Shown here in pieces: positions 33,236-44,905 of a stretch of 64,000 nucleotides of DNA. This stretch comes from Talpa occidentalis (Eukaryota > Chordata > Mammalia > Eulipotyphla > Talpidae). The stretch is taken from the NCBI RefSeq assembly GCF_014898055.3, contig NW_023605083.1:65155715-65219714 (forward strand), in the 5' to 3' direction. A program made the position numbers and the translations under genes. How positions within the stretch are numbered: position 1 is the first letter of the stretch; the number at the start of each line of letters is the position of its first letter. The notes under the pieces were generated by a model. That model saw nothing but the letters and a program-made list of their open reading frames with translations, ran no database searches and was not told the DNA's origin.

Positions 33236-35124
33236 GATTGTCCTTGTCCAAATTTCTCCAGTCAGTGGCATGTTCTCCAATGGCATTCCCTTTACCTGTG
33301 CCACCATCTCATCTATCATCCTTTCTCTGTCTGCATCTTTGAGACCCTAGTGAAGAAATGGGGTTCCTGAAAAGGTAAGCAGCTCCAGCTGTTCTTGGCA
33401 AGAAACCAAAAGGAAATTCAAAATCTGGCTCAGGGGTTGGCACACAGCAAGTGCTCAGTTAATGCTGATCCCTGAAGGGGTGGGCTGTGCCACTTGCCCT
33501 CGCCTCAGACCCCCCTCCCGCCCACCCTCCTGGCTGGCTTCCCAGAGGCCAGAAAGCAGAGCTGTGACAAAGGAGCGCCTCCCCATGCTCTGGACTTTCT
33601 GACACCAGAGAAGAATGCCTGTCCGCAGGGCCTGGGCACCCAAGCCATTAAATGGCCTCCCCGGGCAGTGACTCCCTCCTGCCCTCTGCCCAGTGGAGTC
33701 CTCCCTACTGCCACGTGCCCAGCTGCCACCCACAGCCCTGGACTACATCAGATTACTCCATTTTCTTAAGTATCCCTTCAATAGCTTTCCCTTTTGTTAA
33801 GCCAAGGGGACCCATTTTAACCTTCCCCACATACTTAATTTCATTCCAGCAGTTTAATGAAAGGAATGAGCCTCCAAGAGACCATTTGAGAGGTTGTCCT
33901 TTTATGTGCAAGCCTGGGGAGGGACAATGCAATGCCATAAGCATCTACCTGGCCCTCCTCGGGGAGGCGGGGCATAGGGTGGAGGCTGCCAAGTAGAATA
34001 AATGACACCTGCTTACACTTGATTTTCAAATAAATGACAGATACTTTGAAAATATTTGTCCCAAATGCTTATGGACGTAAGTATACTTAAAAAAAATTGT
34101 TTACTTGGCATTTCAAATTTTAGTGGGCATTCTGTGTTTTTTATTCATTATTTAAGGCCAGTTAAATTTAGCAACGCTAGGGTGAGGGCAATGATGTTGG
34201 GCGGTGGAGGGTGCTGATTTAGTGCTTCCCAAACTGCTGCTCTCTCAGCCTCACTCCCACTCACCTCCCCTTTCCCTTTGGATTATGCCCTGTGAGATAG
34301 GAAGTGGCAGCTTTAAAGATCTTGATCTGGCTCTTACCCCCAAATAAAACAACCACCTAAGAACTGTATTTGCTTACTGAGTGACATGTCACTTTCTCCC
34401 ACCCACTGAAGTCAGCTCTGAGTTACGCAACATGTGGGTGAACAGGCACAAAGTGACAGGCAAGGACTCTGTGATTGTCAGGGCCTTCCCAGGGGTCTGC
34501 CACAGATGGGGAGGTGGAGGCCAGGGATGAGCTGAGGGCCACAAAGTCTAAAAACCGGCATGCCCCCAACTCATCCGAGCACCCCCCCTGCCCCAGAGAA
34601 AGGAGAGACAGGTGCCAAGTGTGATGGAGTGTCTAATATTGCTCAGCTTATAGCCGGGTGCCGAGGGGGAGGACATGGGAGGATAAACAAATAAAGGTGT
34701 TTTTATAGTATTTGTCACCGAGGGCGGCCTATTTATCATGGGTGATGGAGGAGCAGAGGGCCCCAGGAATGCCCTTCATTTTAAGGTGGAGGAACGATAC
34801 CTCCATCATCCACAGTGATCAAGCGCAGGCTCAGATAGGGGACGCCCTGAGGACAGCGTGAAGGGAATTCAACAGGATACTGATTGCTGCTGAACTTCAC
34901 CAACCACCAGGGGATCCACTGGTGGGAACCCACTTCCTTTGCATCTGAGGTGGACACAGGAGCACTGGGAGGAGGCTCTTGGAGCAAAGGAGAGTGCTGG
35001 GCAGGCCTGGAGGCGAGCAGAGGGGGTGACTCTTACTCCTGACCCCCAGTGACTACTCTAGGTCATCCCTCCCTCAAAACTGGAATAAGACCACCAACTG
35101 CTAAAGTGTTGTGTGGACTACAGG

Positions 35125-35375
35125 AGGGTCCTTTGGTGTGAGGTTATGAGCACAGACTCCAGGGGTCTAATTCCAGACTCTGCTGCTTACCGGGTGTGTG
35201 ACCTTTGGTCACTTCCCAACCCTCTCTGTGCCTTACATTCTCTGGAAAATGGGGGCAGCATCAGTACCTACCTCATAGGTCTTAAGATTAACTGAGTTAA
35301 TAGCTCTTCACTGTATCCCCAGCACCTAAAACAGATCTGGCACATGGCAGTTGCTCAATGACTATTTACTGAACA
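35125..35375 (+). repeat. MIR, nearly full length
   Basis: From GAGCACAGACTCCAGGGGTC through GTGTGTGACCTTTGGTCACTT to TGGCAGTTGCTCAATGACTA. Confidence 0.85.
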
Positions 35376-35759
35376 GACACATGTAAAGCAGGTGAAATGG
35401 CTACCTTGCAAACATAAGTGCCCGGTAAATGTTAGCTGCAGTTCCGAGACACCGTGGTTACCTCCGCCGTCCCCCATCAACCAGCCTGCGCGATCCTGAG
35501 TGTCTCAAAGCCATATCCTCCACCTTTCCACCTGCCTCCTCCCCATCCTCCCAGCTCTTCCGTAACTTCTCAGCCCCTGGCTTCCTGCTTTGCACACATT
35601 AGGTGCTCTATTTATACCTGGTGAAGGGAACTGAAAACAAATGAACCAAAAGAATCATGGCTGAATGGCAGCAGCTCCATACTGGCTCACCAGGGGTGGT
35701 CGGGAGAGAAGCTGCCAACAGCACGATGGGTGTGCTGAGCGGGGAGGTGCCAGCCACAC

Positions 35760-36060
35760 CAGCTGGCAAAGCCCATGTCAGGGCTCTCTGTACCACCTTC
35801 CCAAGGTTTTATTGAAATGGATTTTGTGGCTTCAGATGAGGCTCCTGCTGATTATAGCATTACTACAATGAAAATTCAAATTCCATTAAAGAGTTTTATT
35901 GCAATTATGAATCTTTAATGGTCTTCCATGTCAGGTATGAAATTTAATGGGCTTTTTTTTCTTTTTTTTTTGGTACAGTGAGCAATGCAGTTTTAATGAC
36001 ACGACATTTGATTTTCCCACCAGTTCAGAAGTCAATAAACCTTGTCTATAAAAAAAAAAA
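35760..36060. promoter_or_regulatory. Candidate conserved non-coding element in intron 3
   Basis: AT-rich, repeat-poor stretch dense in homeodomain-type ATTA/TAAT cores. It includes a 9-bp inverted repeat CCATTAAAG / CTTTAATGG (35883-35891 and 35913-35921) around GCAATTATG. No transposon match is evident. This is inference only; no conservation data were available. Confidence 0.25.
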
Positions 36061-36539
36061 AAAAAGCAAGGTAATTGCCAAGAAGATTCAGGAAGCAAGC
36101 TGGGGGCAAGAGTTGGGTCTGGGTAAGCAGAATCTCATCTGAATTCCATCCAAAATGCCACAGGTGGAACTGACAAAGCTGATGCCTGTTGACTTCCAGT
36201 ATAGTCTCTGCTTCATTCTGGTTCCTTCATCAGACTGTGGCACCCCCTTGTTAGTATTTGTTTATGCAGGATATGGGCAGCTCCCAGGGAGGGCCTGCTC
36301 TAACCTCTAGGTCACCAACAGGAAAAATGAGGCCCACAGAGGGGAATGAACTTGTCCAAGGTCATACTCTGCGACAAGGTCAGAGCAAGGGCAGAGAAGT
36401 CATTTCTGAGTTCTTTCCACAGGAGAGTCTGGATTCTAAGTAAACAGGTCAGAGCAATTACAAAGGTCAAGCCCAAGTGCCTCTTGTGGCCAGTAACCTT
36501 GTATAATTTGCTCTAAACAAAATAAGCAAACCCGAAATG

Positions 36540-36655
36540 GTGTATATCCTGTCTGATAGATGAGAGTAGTGAAACTCAGAGGGGTGAAGTGACTTGCTGA
36601 AGGATACCCAGCAAGCAAGTAGCAGAGCAGGATTAGAAGCCAGTCCAAGAGCTGT
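36540..36655 (-). repeat. MIR, reverse
   Basis: GAAACTCAGAGGGGTGAAGT, then GACTTGCTGAAGGATACCCA. Confidence 0.75.
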
Positions 36656-36702
36656 TCTGAGCCTCAGACTTGAATCTGCCACTCAGCATTTCAATTCAAA
36701 TG

Positions 36703-36746
36703 AGCAACATCCAAAAGAACTCAAAACAGCAACATCCAAAAGAACT
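36703..36746 (+). repeat. Partial 25-bp tandem duplication
   Basis: AGCAACATCCAAAAGAACT occurs at 36703-36721 and 36728-36746, period 25. Confidence 0.9.
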
Positions 36747-37164
36747 TTCTGCAACAGTGGAAATGTTCTAGAACCATAATGTCCAATACAGTAGTCACAG
36801 CTATTTACATTTGAATTAATTAAAATTTAACAAAACAAGAAATTCACTTTCCTAAATCACACTCACTCTGTTTCAATGGCCACAGAAAACTGGTCACTGC
36901 TGCTCTGAACAGTCCAGCTTTAACTCTGCTTCCCCAGACTGAAGCCTGACTTTCTTCCCTCTCCTGTAGGGCTCCCCATCTCAGCACTCAAGCCTCAATT
37001 CTAGGAATCCACTGGATCTATCATCAGGACCAAAGGATTTTGCCTTCCCCTCCAAAAGGACCTCAAACTCCCCTCCATCTCCACTAACCCACCCTGATTC
37101 CAGCCAACACAGACTCTCATTTGGTGTCTTCACAAGCCTCCCTGCTTTAGCCCTGGCCACTCCC

Positions 37165-37685
37165 TCCCATGGCATTTAATTTTATGTGTCCACTTGCCTG
37201 AGCTAAAGGGCGCTCAAAGAACTGGTAAAACATTCCTTTGGGTGTTTCAGTGAGTTGCCTCTGGACAGCCTCTGAATTGGTGGACTGAACAATGAAGGTC
37301 ACCCTCACCAATGTCCCTTCCAGTCCACGGGGGTCTGCAGAGAACAAACAAGCACAAAAGGGAGAATTCCCTCTCTGCTTGAGCTGCAACGTTGACCTTG
37401 GCTCTCAGGCCTTAAAACTTAGGTTGTGGTTCAGGGGCCTTTGGACTTGATCTCACATCATCGGCTCCCCTGTTTTTCGGGCCTTTGGACTGAATCATAC
37501 CACTGGCTTTCCTGGGTCTCCAACCTACAGATGACAGAGGTGGGAATTCTTAGCTTCCATAATCTTGTCAGCCAATTCCTGCAATAAATCTCATGTCTGT
37601 CCACATCTATGTTTATCTTTTTCTATCTGTATCTATCCTATTGATTCTATTTCTCTGGAGAAGCTGGAATAATACATTGCTCAAT
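37165..37685 (+). repeat. Ancient interspersed repeat, family not named
   Basis: It opens TTTAATTTTATGTGTCCACTT and closes ATTCTATTTCTCTGGAGAAGCTGGAATAATACA, ends that I associate with a common ancient mammalian transposon. Internal blocks (CCTTTGGACTGAATCATACC) are decayed. I cannot assign the family from memory. Confidence 0.5.
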
Positions 37686-39146
37686 GTAGCAGGGTATCAA
37701 TTTCAACTGCAAAGCTGATGTTTTCATACCTTCCGCAAAACCCCCCAGTGACCCCAAGCTCCCTAACCTACCTGGCCTGAGAGGGGTCTTGCCTTGCTCA
37801 TCCATCTCACGTTTCTCTTCCCCAGCTTTTCCCACTCCTCCTGCACTTGCCATCTCTTAGTTCTACAAACAAAAGGAGTCCTCCCTTGCCTAGGAGTCTG
37901 GGGGTCTGGGGGCCTTTGAGATTGCCTTTAAGAGGTATTCTCTCACCATCCCCTCTGAAGCTGGTGTTCCTAGTGTAACAGGGTGGTCCCCAGGAAAGGG
38001 GGAGGTTCCAGGTTTTCGCCCCACCCAAAAGGAGGGTGTAGCTGAGCAGGGATTGAATGAGCTTTAGAGGAGACTGAGGAAGGAAGGAAGCAGGATGGAG
38101 AACCAGAAGGAGACCTGGATGAGGCGCATGGAGCCGAGAGACACATGAAGAAACTGCACTTGCCTTTTGGTTGTGGACTGGGTGATACAGATGTGGCTGA
38201 GAGACCCGTGGGGAGGTGATAATGGCGGTTTTTGTCTTGATTTTGATTTTGCTCTTTTCCTTCCAGACTGGTTGTTTCTGATCCTTTTCTGTGGGTCCCC
38301 ACTGGAAGATGCTTTAGACTTGTGGCAGGCTTTGGGGCCTTGCTCTGGGCCAACCCTGCTTGGGTGGACTTTTACCCATGAGGGGACGGTTAACTTTGGG
38401 TACTTGATTTAGAAACTATATTCTTTGCCTTTTCTGTATCGTTTACTGATTGTATTAAAGTTCCTTTTCATTAAAGTCGCATATGTTTTTTGCTGATGAG
38501 GCAGATGGCAGAACCTATTTAGAGCAGGCAGGTTTGCGGGTCTGGGGTGCCCCTCTCCCTGCCCTGTAACACTAGAACAACCATTTCCTCCCCCGGTACC
38601 CCCAGCACTCTTCCAGCTTTCATTGTGGTTTTGAGATTCATCTATAAGCATTGAGTTCAAGGTCAGTGGGTGACAACACCTTGCATGGCATGTGGGAGGC
38701 ACCCAACCAATGCCTGCTGGAATCATTGAACATGTGAATAAATGAATGCGTGAGTGAGCAAGCATACAAACAAGCAAGCCCTTCCTCTTGGCCCTCAGTT
38801 TCTGCAGACAGGCAGGAAACATTTTTTGTTTGTGTAAAGGTTTCATCTGACAAGGCCAGGGCATCTTAGGAGGCTGGGTGCTTGCTGCCAGCTCTGCACG
38901 CTGCAGCAGGGGAAGCATGTCTGATTTTTTCAATCAAATAGAAGTCAAAGAGGTATAAATACAAGCCACAATTCTGTTTTGGCTGGATTTACACTCTGAG
39001 AAATGGTGCACATTTATGAAGCCCCTCATTTTGGAAGATAGGAAATTGGGGGGAAGGGTAGAGATGTCAAGGCCTCTCAGTTGGTCAGGGCAAAGCTGGC
39101 CAGGGACCCAGCCATCTCACCCGTTCTGTGCTGATCTACAAATTAC

Positions 39147-39172
39147 AAAAAAAAAAAAAAAAAAAAAAAAAA
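39147..39172 (+). repeat. Poly-A run (26 A)
   Basis: An uninterrupted A tract just upstream of the short SINE. Possibly the tail of an unrecognised retroposon. Confidence 0.9.
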
Positions 39173-39188
39173 GGTATAAAAATGGCCC

Positions 39189-39320
39189 TGGGCCTCCCCT
39201 GGTGGAGCAGCGGTTGAGTGCTGGGCTGAGAGGCTGCCCGCAGCCTCTGCAGTGCCGGTTCATTCCCCAGCAGCCAGCGAGGGTCCCACAAAAAAAAAAA
39301 AAAAAGAAAAAAAGAAAAGG
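39189..39320 (+). mobile_element. Short SINE: tRNA-like head with poly-A only
   Basis: Only the first ~100 bp of the family is present (head, A box, CGGTTCATTCCCC B box, then AGCGAGGGTCCCAC), followed directly by an A-rich tail. The 170-bp body seen in the other copies is missing. It is either a 3'-truncated copy or an internally primed or monomeric subfamily. Confidence 0.75.
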
Positions 39321-40560
39321 AAAGGCCCTTCAGCATATGAAAAGACATTTAATTTCACTTGTCATAATAGAGTTGGAAAACAAAGTGCCATCAAGATGCC
39401 ATTTCTTACCCATCAGATTGGAAACAATGAAAAATGATGGCACCTGTCAGTGAGCTATGGGGAAGTGGCAGGGCTTCTTGCCACACAGGCTGGTAAGAAT
39501 GCAGGGCAGACAGCACTTAAGAAGTGAAGTTGGGGAGCCTTTCTGGTGATGCAAGGGGTTAAGACTCAGCTCTATGAAGCTATCTGCAGTCACTGCAACA
39601 CAAGTTCGATCCCCGGCCAGGGAGCTAGCCACATGACACAGCAGACCTCTCCTGTCTCACCCACTGCTCCCCTCAGCAGTGTATTTCAGTAGATCTGCCT
39701 ATTCTGCTCCCCACTCAGTCCCTGCTGAATCCTCTCATCCCCTGTACCTCTGGCCTGTACCCCAGCTCGTGTATACATAAATAAAACTTAAAAAAAAAAA
39801 AAGAAGTGGAATTGGCCAGAATGGAAACAACTATACACAATCCTGCATCTGGTTGGGGACATGTCCTGAGAAATGCATCGTTAGGCAGTGTCACTGCTTG
39901 AACTTCAGAGTGTAATTACACACGCCTGGATGGGATGGCCTCCTACACACCCAGGTTACATGATGTATACAGCCTCTCGGGACCACTGTCATAGATGTGG
40001 TCTGTCGGTGACTGAAATGCCATTAAACAGATGTGTGATGGGATGTGTTTACCTTTTGACCCAGAAATCCCACTTTTAGAAGCTCACCCTGAACGCACAC
40101 TTCCAAAAGTAATAAATAAATAGGCACAGAGTTATTCACTGCAGCATTGTTTGTGATCTTAAAAATATCGAAAACAGCCCAAATACCCATACAAAGGAGA
40201 GCAGTTGAATAAAGTATGGTACAGCCACACAGTGGAATACTATGAAGCTATAAAAAAGTGACAAAGATTTCTATGCACTGTCAGGAAATGACTTCAGGAT
40301 ACTAAATTTTTAAAAAGTAAGTGCAGAATATCTACAGCTTGCTACTCTTTGAATAAGAAAGGTAGTACTTGCCTTTTATCTTTGTATCTGTTTATTTCTC
40401 TTTTTGCAAAAAGAAACAGGAATAAAACAGAAATAGTTTAGTTACCTGCAAGGAATGAATGGGAATGGACAAAAAAGATGCGAGAGATAAGGTACCCTGA
40501 GAATATCTTTTTGTACAATATTGATGTTTCAGTTACTCAAAAAAGTAAAAGTGAATTGAT
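39321..40560 (+). mobile_element. Old L1M fragment (ORF2 3' part and 3'UTR)
   Basis: Typical L1 ORF2/3'UTR wording in sense orientation: CACTGCAGCATTGTTTGTG near 40138, then TATGGTACAGCCACACAGTGGAATACTATG at 40216-40245. It is decayed and interrupted by the SINE at 39532-39801. It has no coding capacity. Confidence 0.8.
39532..39801 (+). mobile_element. tRNA-derived SINE inserted in an old L1
   Basis: This is a full-length family member with a diverged head (GGGGAGCCTTTCTGGTGATG). The flanks AAGAAGTGAAGTTGG and AAGAAGTGGAATTGG form a near-perfect target duplication. It splits the L1M copy at 39321-40560. Confidence 0.88.
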
Positions 40561-40701
40561 AAAGATGCAGGAAAACACTACTGATTTGCAAGAGAGAAAC
40601 AAATGAATCTATTTCAAATGGATAACAGAACTAAGCTGAAGGGGAAAAAGAAATAACTAACCCAAGGAACACAGTGCTTTGACAATAAACTCTTAATTTA
40701 T

Positions 40702-42113
40702 TTTTTAAATTAAAAATTATTTAATTATGATAGTATTAGTTAACAACATTGTATAGGTTACAGGTGAACAGTTTCTCACTTCATTAACTCTATATATCAC
40801 ACCATCCCTGCCACCAAATATTTACTTACCACCCAGCACCAACCAATTGGCCCCACTACCTATTAGAGCACCCTCCTCTCTGTATCCCTCTTGCTCCTCT
40901 TCCCCTCTGGTAACTCTGTTGTCAGAGTCTAAGGATTTGTTTGTTCACTTGGTTTATTTCTTTATATTCCACAAATAAGTAAAATCATCTACTATTTTGT
41001 CTCTCTCCTTCTGGTTTATTCCACTAAACATATCTTCTTAAGGTCCATCCATGTTATGACAAATGCACAGATTTTATTATTTTGAAGGCTGAGTAGTATT
41101 CTATTGTGTATGTATACCACATCTTCTGTATCCAATAATTCGTTGTTGGGCACTTGGGTAGTTTTCATATCTTGGCTATTGTGAATAGTACTGCAATAAA
41201 CACAGGGTACATGTATCTTTTTGAATAAGGGTCTTTATATTCTTCAGGTAAATATTCAGAAGTGAAGTTACTAGATTATACGGTGGTTCTATGTTTAATT
41301 TTTGGAGGAGCCTCTCTATTGTTTTCCACAGTGACTGCACCAATGTAAATTGGTACATTCCCACCAAAAGTACATGAAGGTTCATTTTTCTGTAAAACTT
41401 CACCAACTTTTATTGTTTTTTTTGACTTTTTGATAATAGCCATTTTAACCACTGTGAGGTAAAATCTCATTATGGCTTACATTTGTATTTCCTTATTGAT
41501 AAATGATATGGATTATCTTTTCATGTGTCTTTTGACCATCCGTATGTCTTCTTGGTGAAATGACCATATAGATCCTCTGTCCATTTTTAATTGTTTTGTA
41601 TGATTTTTTTGTTGTTGCTGAGTTGGATGAGTTTATTATTTTGTGTATTAGCCCTTTGTTTGACATGTTTTGCAAATGGCTTCTCCCATTCAGTAGGCTG
41701 CCATTTTCATTTCAACAATGGTTGTGCCAAAGCTTTTTAGTTTGATGTAATTCCATTTGTCTATATTCTCTTTTGTTTCTCTTGATGCAGGTGGTAACTC
41801 CAAAAAGACATTACTAAGGCCAATGCTAAGGAGCTTGTCACCTGTTTTCTTCTATGTATTTTATGGTTTCAGGTCTTACTTTCAAGTCTGTAATCCATTT
41901 TGAATTAATTTTAGTATATGGTGTAAGATGGTGGTCTAGTTTCATTCTTTTGCTTGTGGTTGTCCAATGTTCCAACCACCATTGATTAAGGAATTTTTCC
42001 TTTCTCCATTGAATGCTCTTAGCTCCTTTGTCATAGATTAGTTGTTCATATGTTGTTTTATTTCTAGGCTCTAACTTCTATTCCATTAATCTGTATTCCT
42101 ATTTTTGTATTGA
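40702..42113 (-). mobile_element. L1 3' fragment, reverse orientation (left segment)
   Basis: This is the antisense of an L1 3' end and the distal ORF2 region, with blocks such as GAGTAGTATTCTATTGTGTA (41090) and GCAATAAACACAGGGTACA. It ends where a second L1 3' end begins. The left border carries AATAAACTCTTAATTTA (40685-40701), which is repeated at 43417-43433. Confidence 0.8.
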
Positions 42114-43416
42114 TTTTTTTTTATTTTTTACATCATTGTTCATTTTGAAACAATATTTGCTTCCCCCACCCCCTCAGGTGTAGTCCCCATAGAGACTTCC
42201 CCAATGCACCCATGCACCATCACCTCAACCCCTGTGCTACTCCCTCCCTTCCTCTGATTCCTCTCCCTCCTCCTCCTCTGCAGGATGTCTCTGATTTATA
42301 ATTGTCCATTTTTCCTTTGTTGTGTTTTTACTGTTATTATTTTTTTTACACTGATGTTTTATTTGGTTCCCCTATATTCCTGCTTATAAGTGAAACCATC
42401 TGATATTTTTCTTTTTCCTTCTGGCTTATTCCATTGAGTATAATTCCTTCTAGTTCCATCCACGTTGCTGTGAATGGCATGGGTTTATCTTTTTGATTGC
42501 TGAGTAATATTCCATTGTGTATATGTACCACATCTTCTTGATCCAGTCATCTATTTTTGGGCATTTGGGTTGTTTCCAGGTTTTACCTATTGAAAATAGT
42601 GCTGCAATAAACATAGGGGTACAGGTGTTCTTTTGAATCAATGTTTTTGTGTCCTTTGGGTAGATCCCTAGTAGTGGAATTGCCAGGTTGTATGGTAGCT
42701 CCATACAGCTTTCCACAGTGGTTGGACCAGTTTGCACTCCCACCAGCAATGTAGGAGAGTTTGTTTTTCACCACATCCTCACCAACATTTGTTGTTGCTT
42801 GTTTGTTTTTTTGATATGTGCCATTCTTACTGGTGTAAGGTGGTATCTCAGGTATGGTTTTAATTTACATTTCCCTGATTATAAGGGATGTTGAACATTT
42901 TTTCATATGTCTGTTGGCCACTTGCATTTCCTCTTTGGAGAAATGTCTTTTATGTTCTGCCCATTTCTTGACTGGATTGTTTATTTTGTTTTTGTTGAGT
43001 CATGTGAGTTCTTTGTATATCTTTTTTTTAAAGATTTATTTATTTATGCATACAATAACTGGGGTATAGGCCAGAGGCATGGGGGGTGGGAGGATCCACC
43101 AGAGACAGAGTGGGGAACAGAACAGGCAGATTAACTGATATACACTGCTGAGAGGAGCGGCAGGCGAGATAGGAGAGGTCTGCTGAGCCATGTGGGTTGC
43201 TCCCTGGCCGGGATCGAACTCATGCTTCAGTGGCTGCGGATTGCTTCATAGGTTGCGTCTTAACCCCTTGCGCCACCATATCTTTGTGATCAGTCCCTTA
43301 TAAGTTGACACTGGAGTGCAAAGATTTTTTTTCCCAATCAGTGGGGTGTCTCTCTGTTTTGGTTAATGTCTCTTTTGCTGTGCAGAAACTTTTCAGTTTG
43401 ATGTAATCCCAGGCGT
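42114..43416 (-). mobile_element. Second L1 3' fragment, same orientation
   Basis: This is another L1 3' end in reverse orientation. Minus-strand translation shows L1 ORF2 C-terminal wording (WIKKMWYIYTMEYYSAIKK). It covers the same part of ORF2 as the left segment, up to CAGTTTGATGTAATCCC near 43408, and contains the SINE at 43027-43278. It is not intact. Confidence 0.82.
43027..43278 (-). mobile_element. tRNA-derived SINE nested in L1
   Basis: The element is in reverse orientation, from AAAGATTTATTTATTTATGC on the left to TTGCGCCACC on the right. The L1 sequence ...GTATATCTTT / ATATCTTTGTGATC is interrupted and its bases ATATCTTT are duplicated. Confidence 0.88.
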
Positions 43417-44339
43417 AATAAACTCTTAATTTAAAGACAAACAAATTGGAAATTCAACTCGGTAGGTTTGCTTTCACAGTGGTAGGCATGTCACAATTCT
43501 GACACTACTTTTATGTCTTGTAAGATTGGGCAAATGAGTAATTATATTAAGCCATCCAGACAATAACCAAGTACTTCCTAAGGGCCAGCACTAAGCTAGT
43601 TGTTGGGGATTGTGTATATACTGTCATAGTTTCCTATAGCTGCTGTGACAAATGATCACAAACTTAGTGGCTTTGAAGAACACGAGTATATGATCCTACA
43701 GTTCTAGAGGTCAGAAGTCCAAAGTGAATTTCACAAGGGTAAGATTAAGATGTCAGCAGAGCTGAGTTCCTTCTTGAGGCTCCTGGGCACAAACCATTTC
43801 CTAAGTGTGGGATTATCTACATTTTCTGCAGTGGACATGCTTTATTTTCACATTCAGTTTTCTAATGTTCTCTAAAAGCTCCTCCTCTGATGTGGTTTTC
43901 AATCGTGTTAAAGAGATCAGGGGGGGAAATGTGCCAAAATGGTCATGGGTGTCACCTCTGAATGGTGAGTTCCAGCAAATTTAATTTCAAGCTCTTTAAT
44001 CATTTTCTGTGCTTTCCAGATTGTAAATGAAGACTACATAGTTGAGGGCAAAAAGGAAAAAAAAATCAGAAGGAGAAATATAAACATTGGGGGAAAATGA
44101 TAAGACACCAACACCTCCTTGTACTCTTGGGAGTCTGGGGAAGCACGGGCCTGGGTGCTTGGCTGCTTTGTTGTTCTGCCCTAGAGAAGAATCTTCTTTA
44201 TACCATCCTGTCCAATGCATGCCTCTTAGTAATTTGGGATAAGCCATTCCTGTGCCCCGCTGGGCTCAGCAGCTGGCTGGCACGATAGATGTGCAGGCGG
44301 TTTAAGCTCTTTGGGAAAGATCCTTTGAGATTTCTCTCA

Positions 44340-44905
44340 TTTGTTGCTCTTTCTAAAACCTTATTTCAATTGGAAGCAACTAAATGCCTGACTTCAAGGG
44401 AATGGTTAGGTAAATCATAATTCAGCCACAAGATGGAATATTATCATGCAGCTATTACAAATTGCACTGATGGTAAGTTTTTAATGACAAGGGAAAATGC
44501 AAGCAAAAAACATGAGATGCAAATAGTTCATGCTATATAGTATCAATCATGTGATAACACCCAGAAAAAGCTACATCAAGATCCTAACCAATAGAAACCA
44601 CTCAAAGTCCATCAGCTCACAAATATTAAAGTGATATAGGCCACCACACAGTGCCAGGTGGAGGAAGCCAGACACAGATGCCACATATTCTATGATCCAC
44701 TGATGTGAACTGTCCAAAATAGACAAATCTATAGAAACAGAAATGAGGAGGGACTGCTTTTTTGGGGGGGAGGACTGATGAAAATGTTCTGAAATTAGGT
44801 AGTGTTGATGGTTGCCTAATGTGGAGGTGCCAAAACTCACTGATTTGCAGACTTTAAAAGGGTGAGGTTAATGATATGTGAATTATATCTCAAAAAAAGA
44901 TGCTA
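44340..44905 (+). mobile_element. Old L1M fragments
   Basis: Sense-oriented pieces: GGAATGGTTAGGTAAATCAT near 44400 and GTGAATTATATCTCAAAAAA near 44878, the typical L1M 3'UTR end. The copy is decayed and gapped. Confidence 0.7.

Noticed and set aside
39016..39453. 145-aa plus-strand open frame with lysine runs
   Set aside because: The lysines come from poly-A tracts and the frame crosses a SINE head and an old L1.
42450..42749. Reverse-transcriptase-like L1 ORF2 C-terminal frame (WIKKMWYIYTMEYYSAIKK)
   Set aside because: A real relic of L1 ORF2, but a short, truncated fragment of a dead element rather than a gene.
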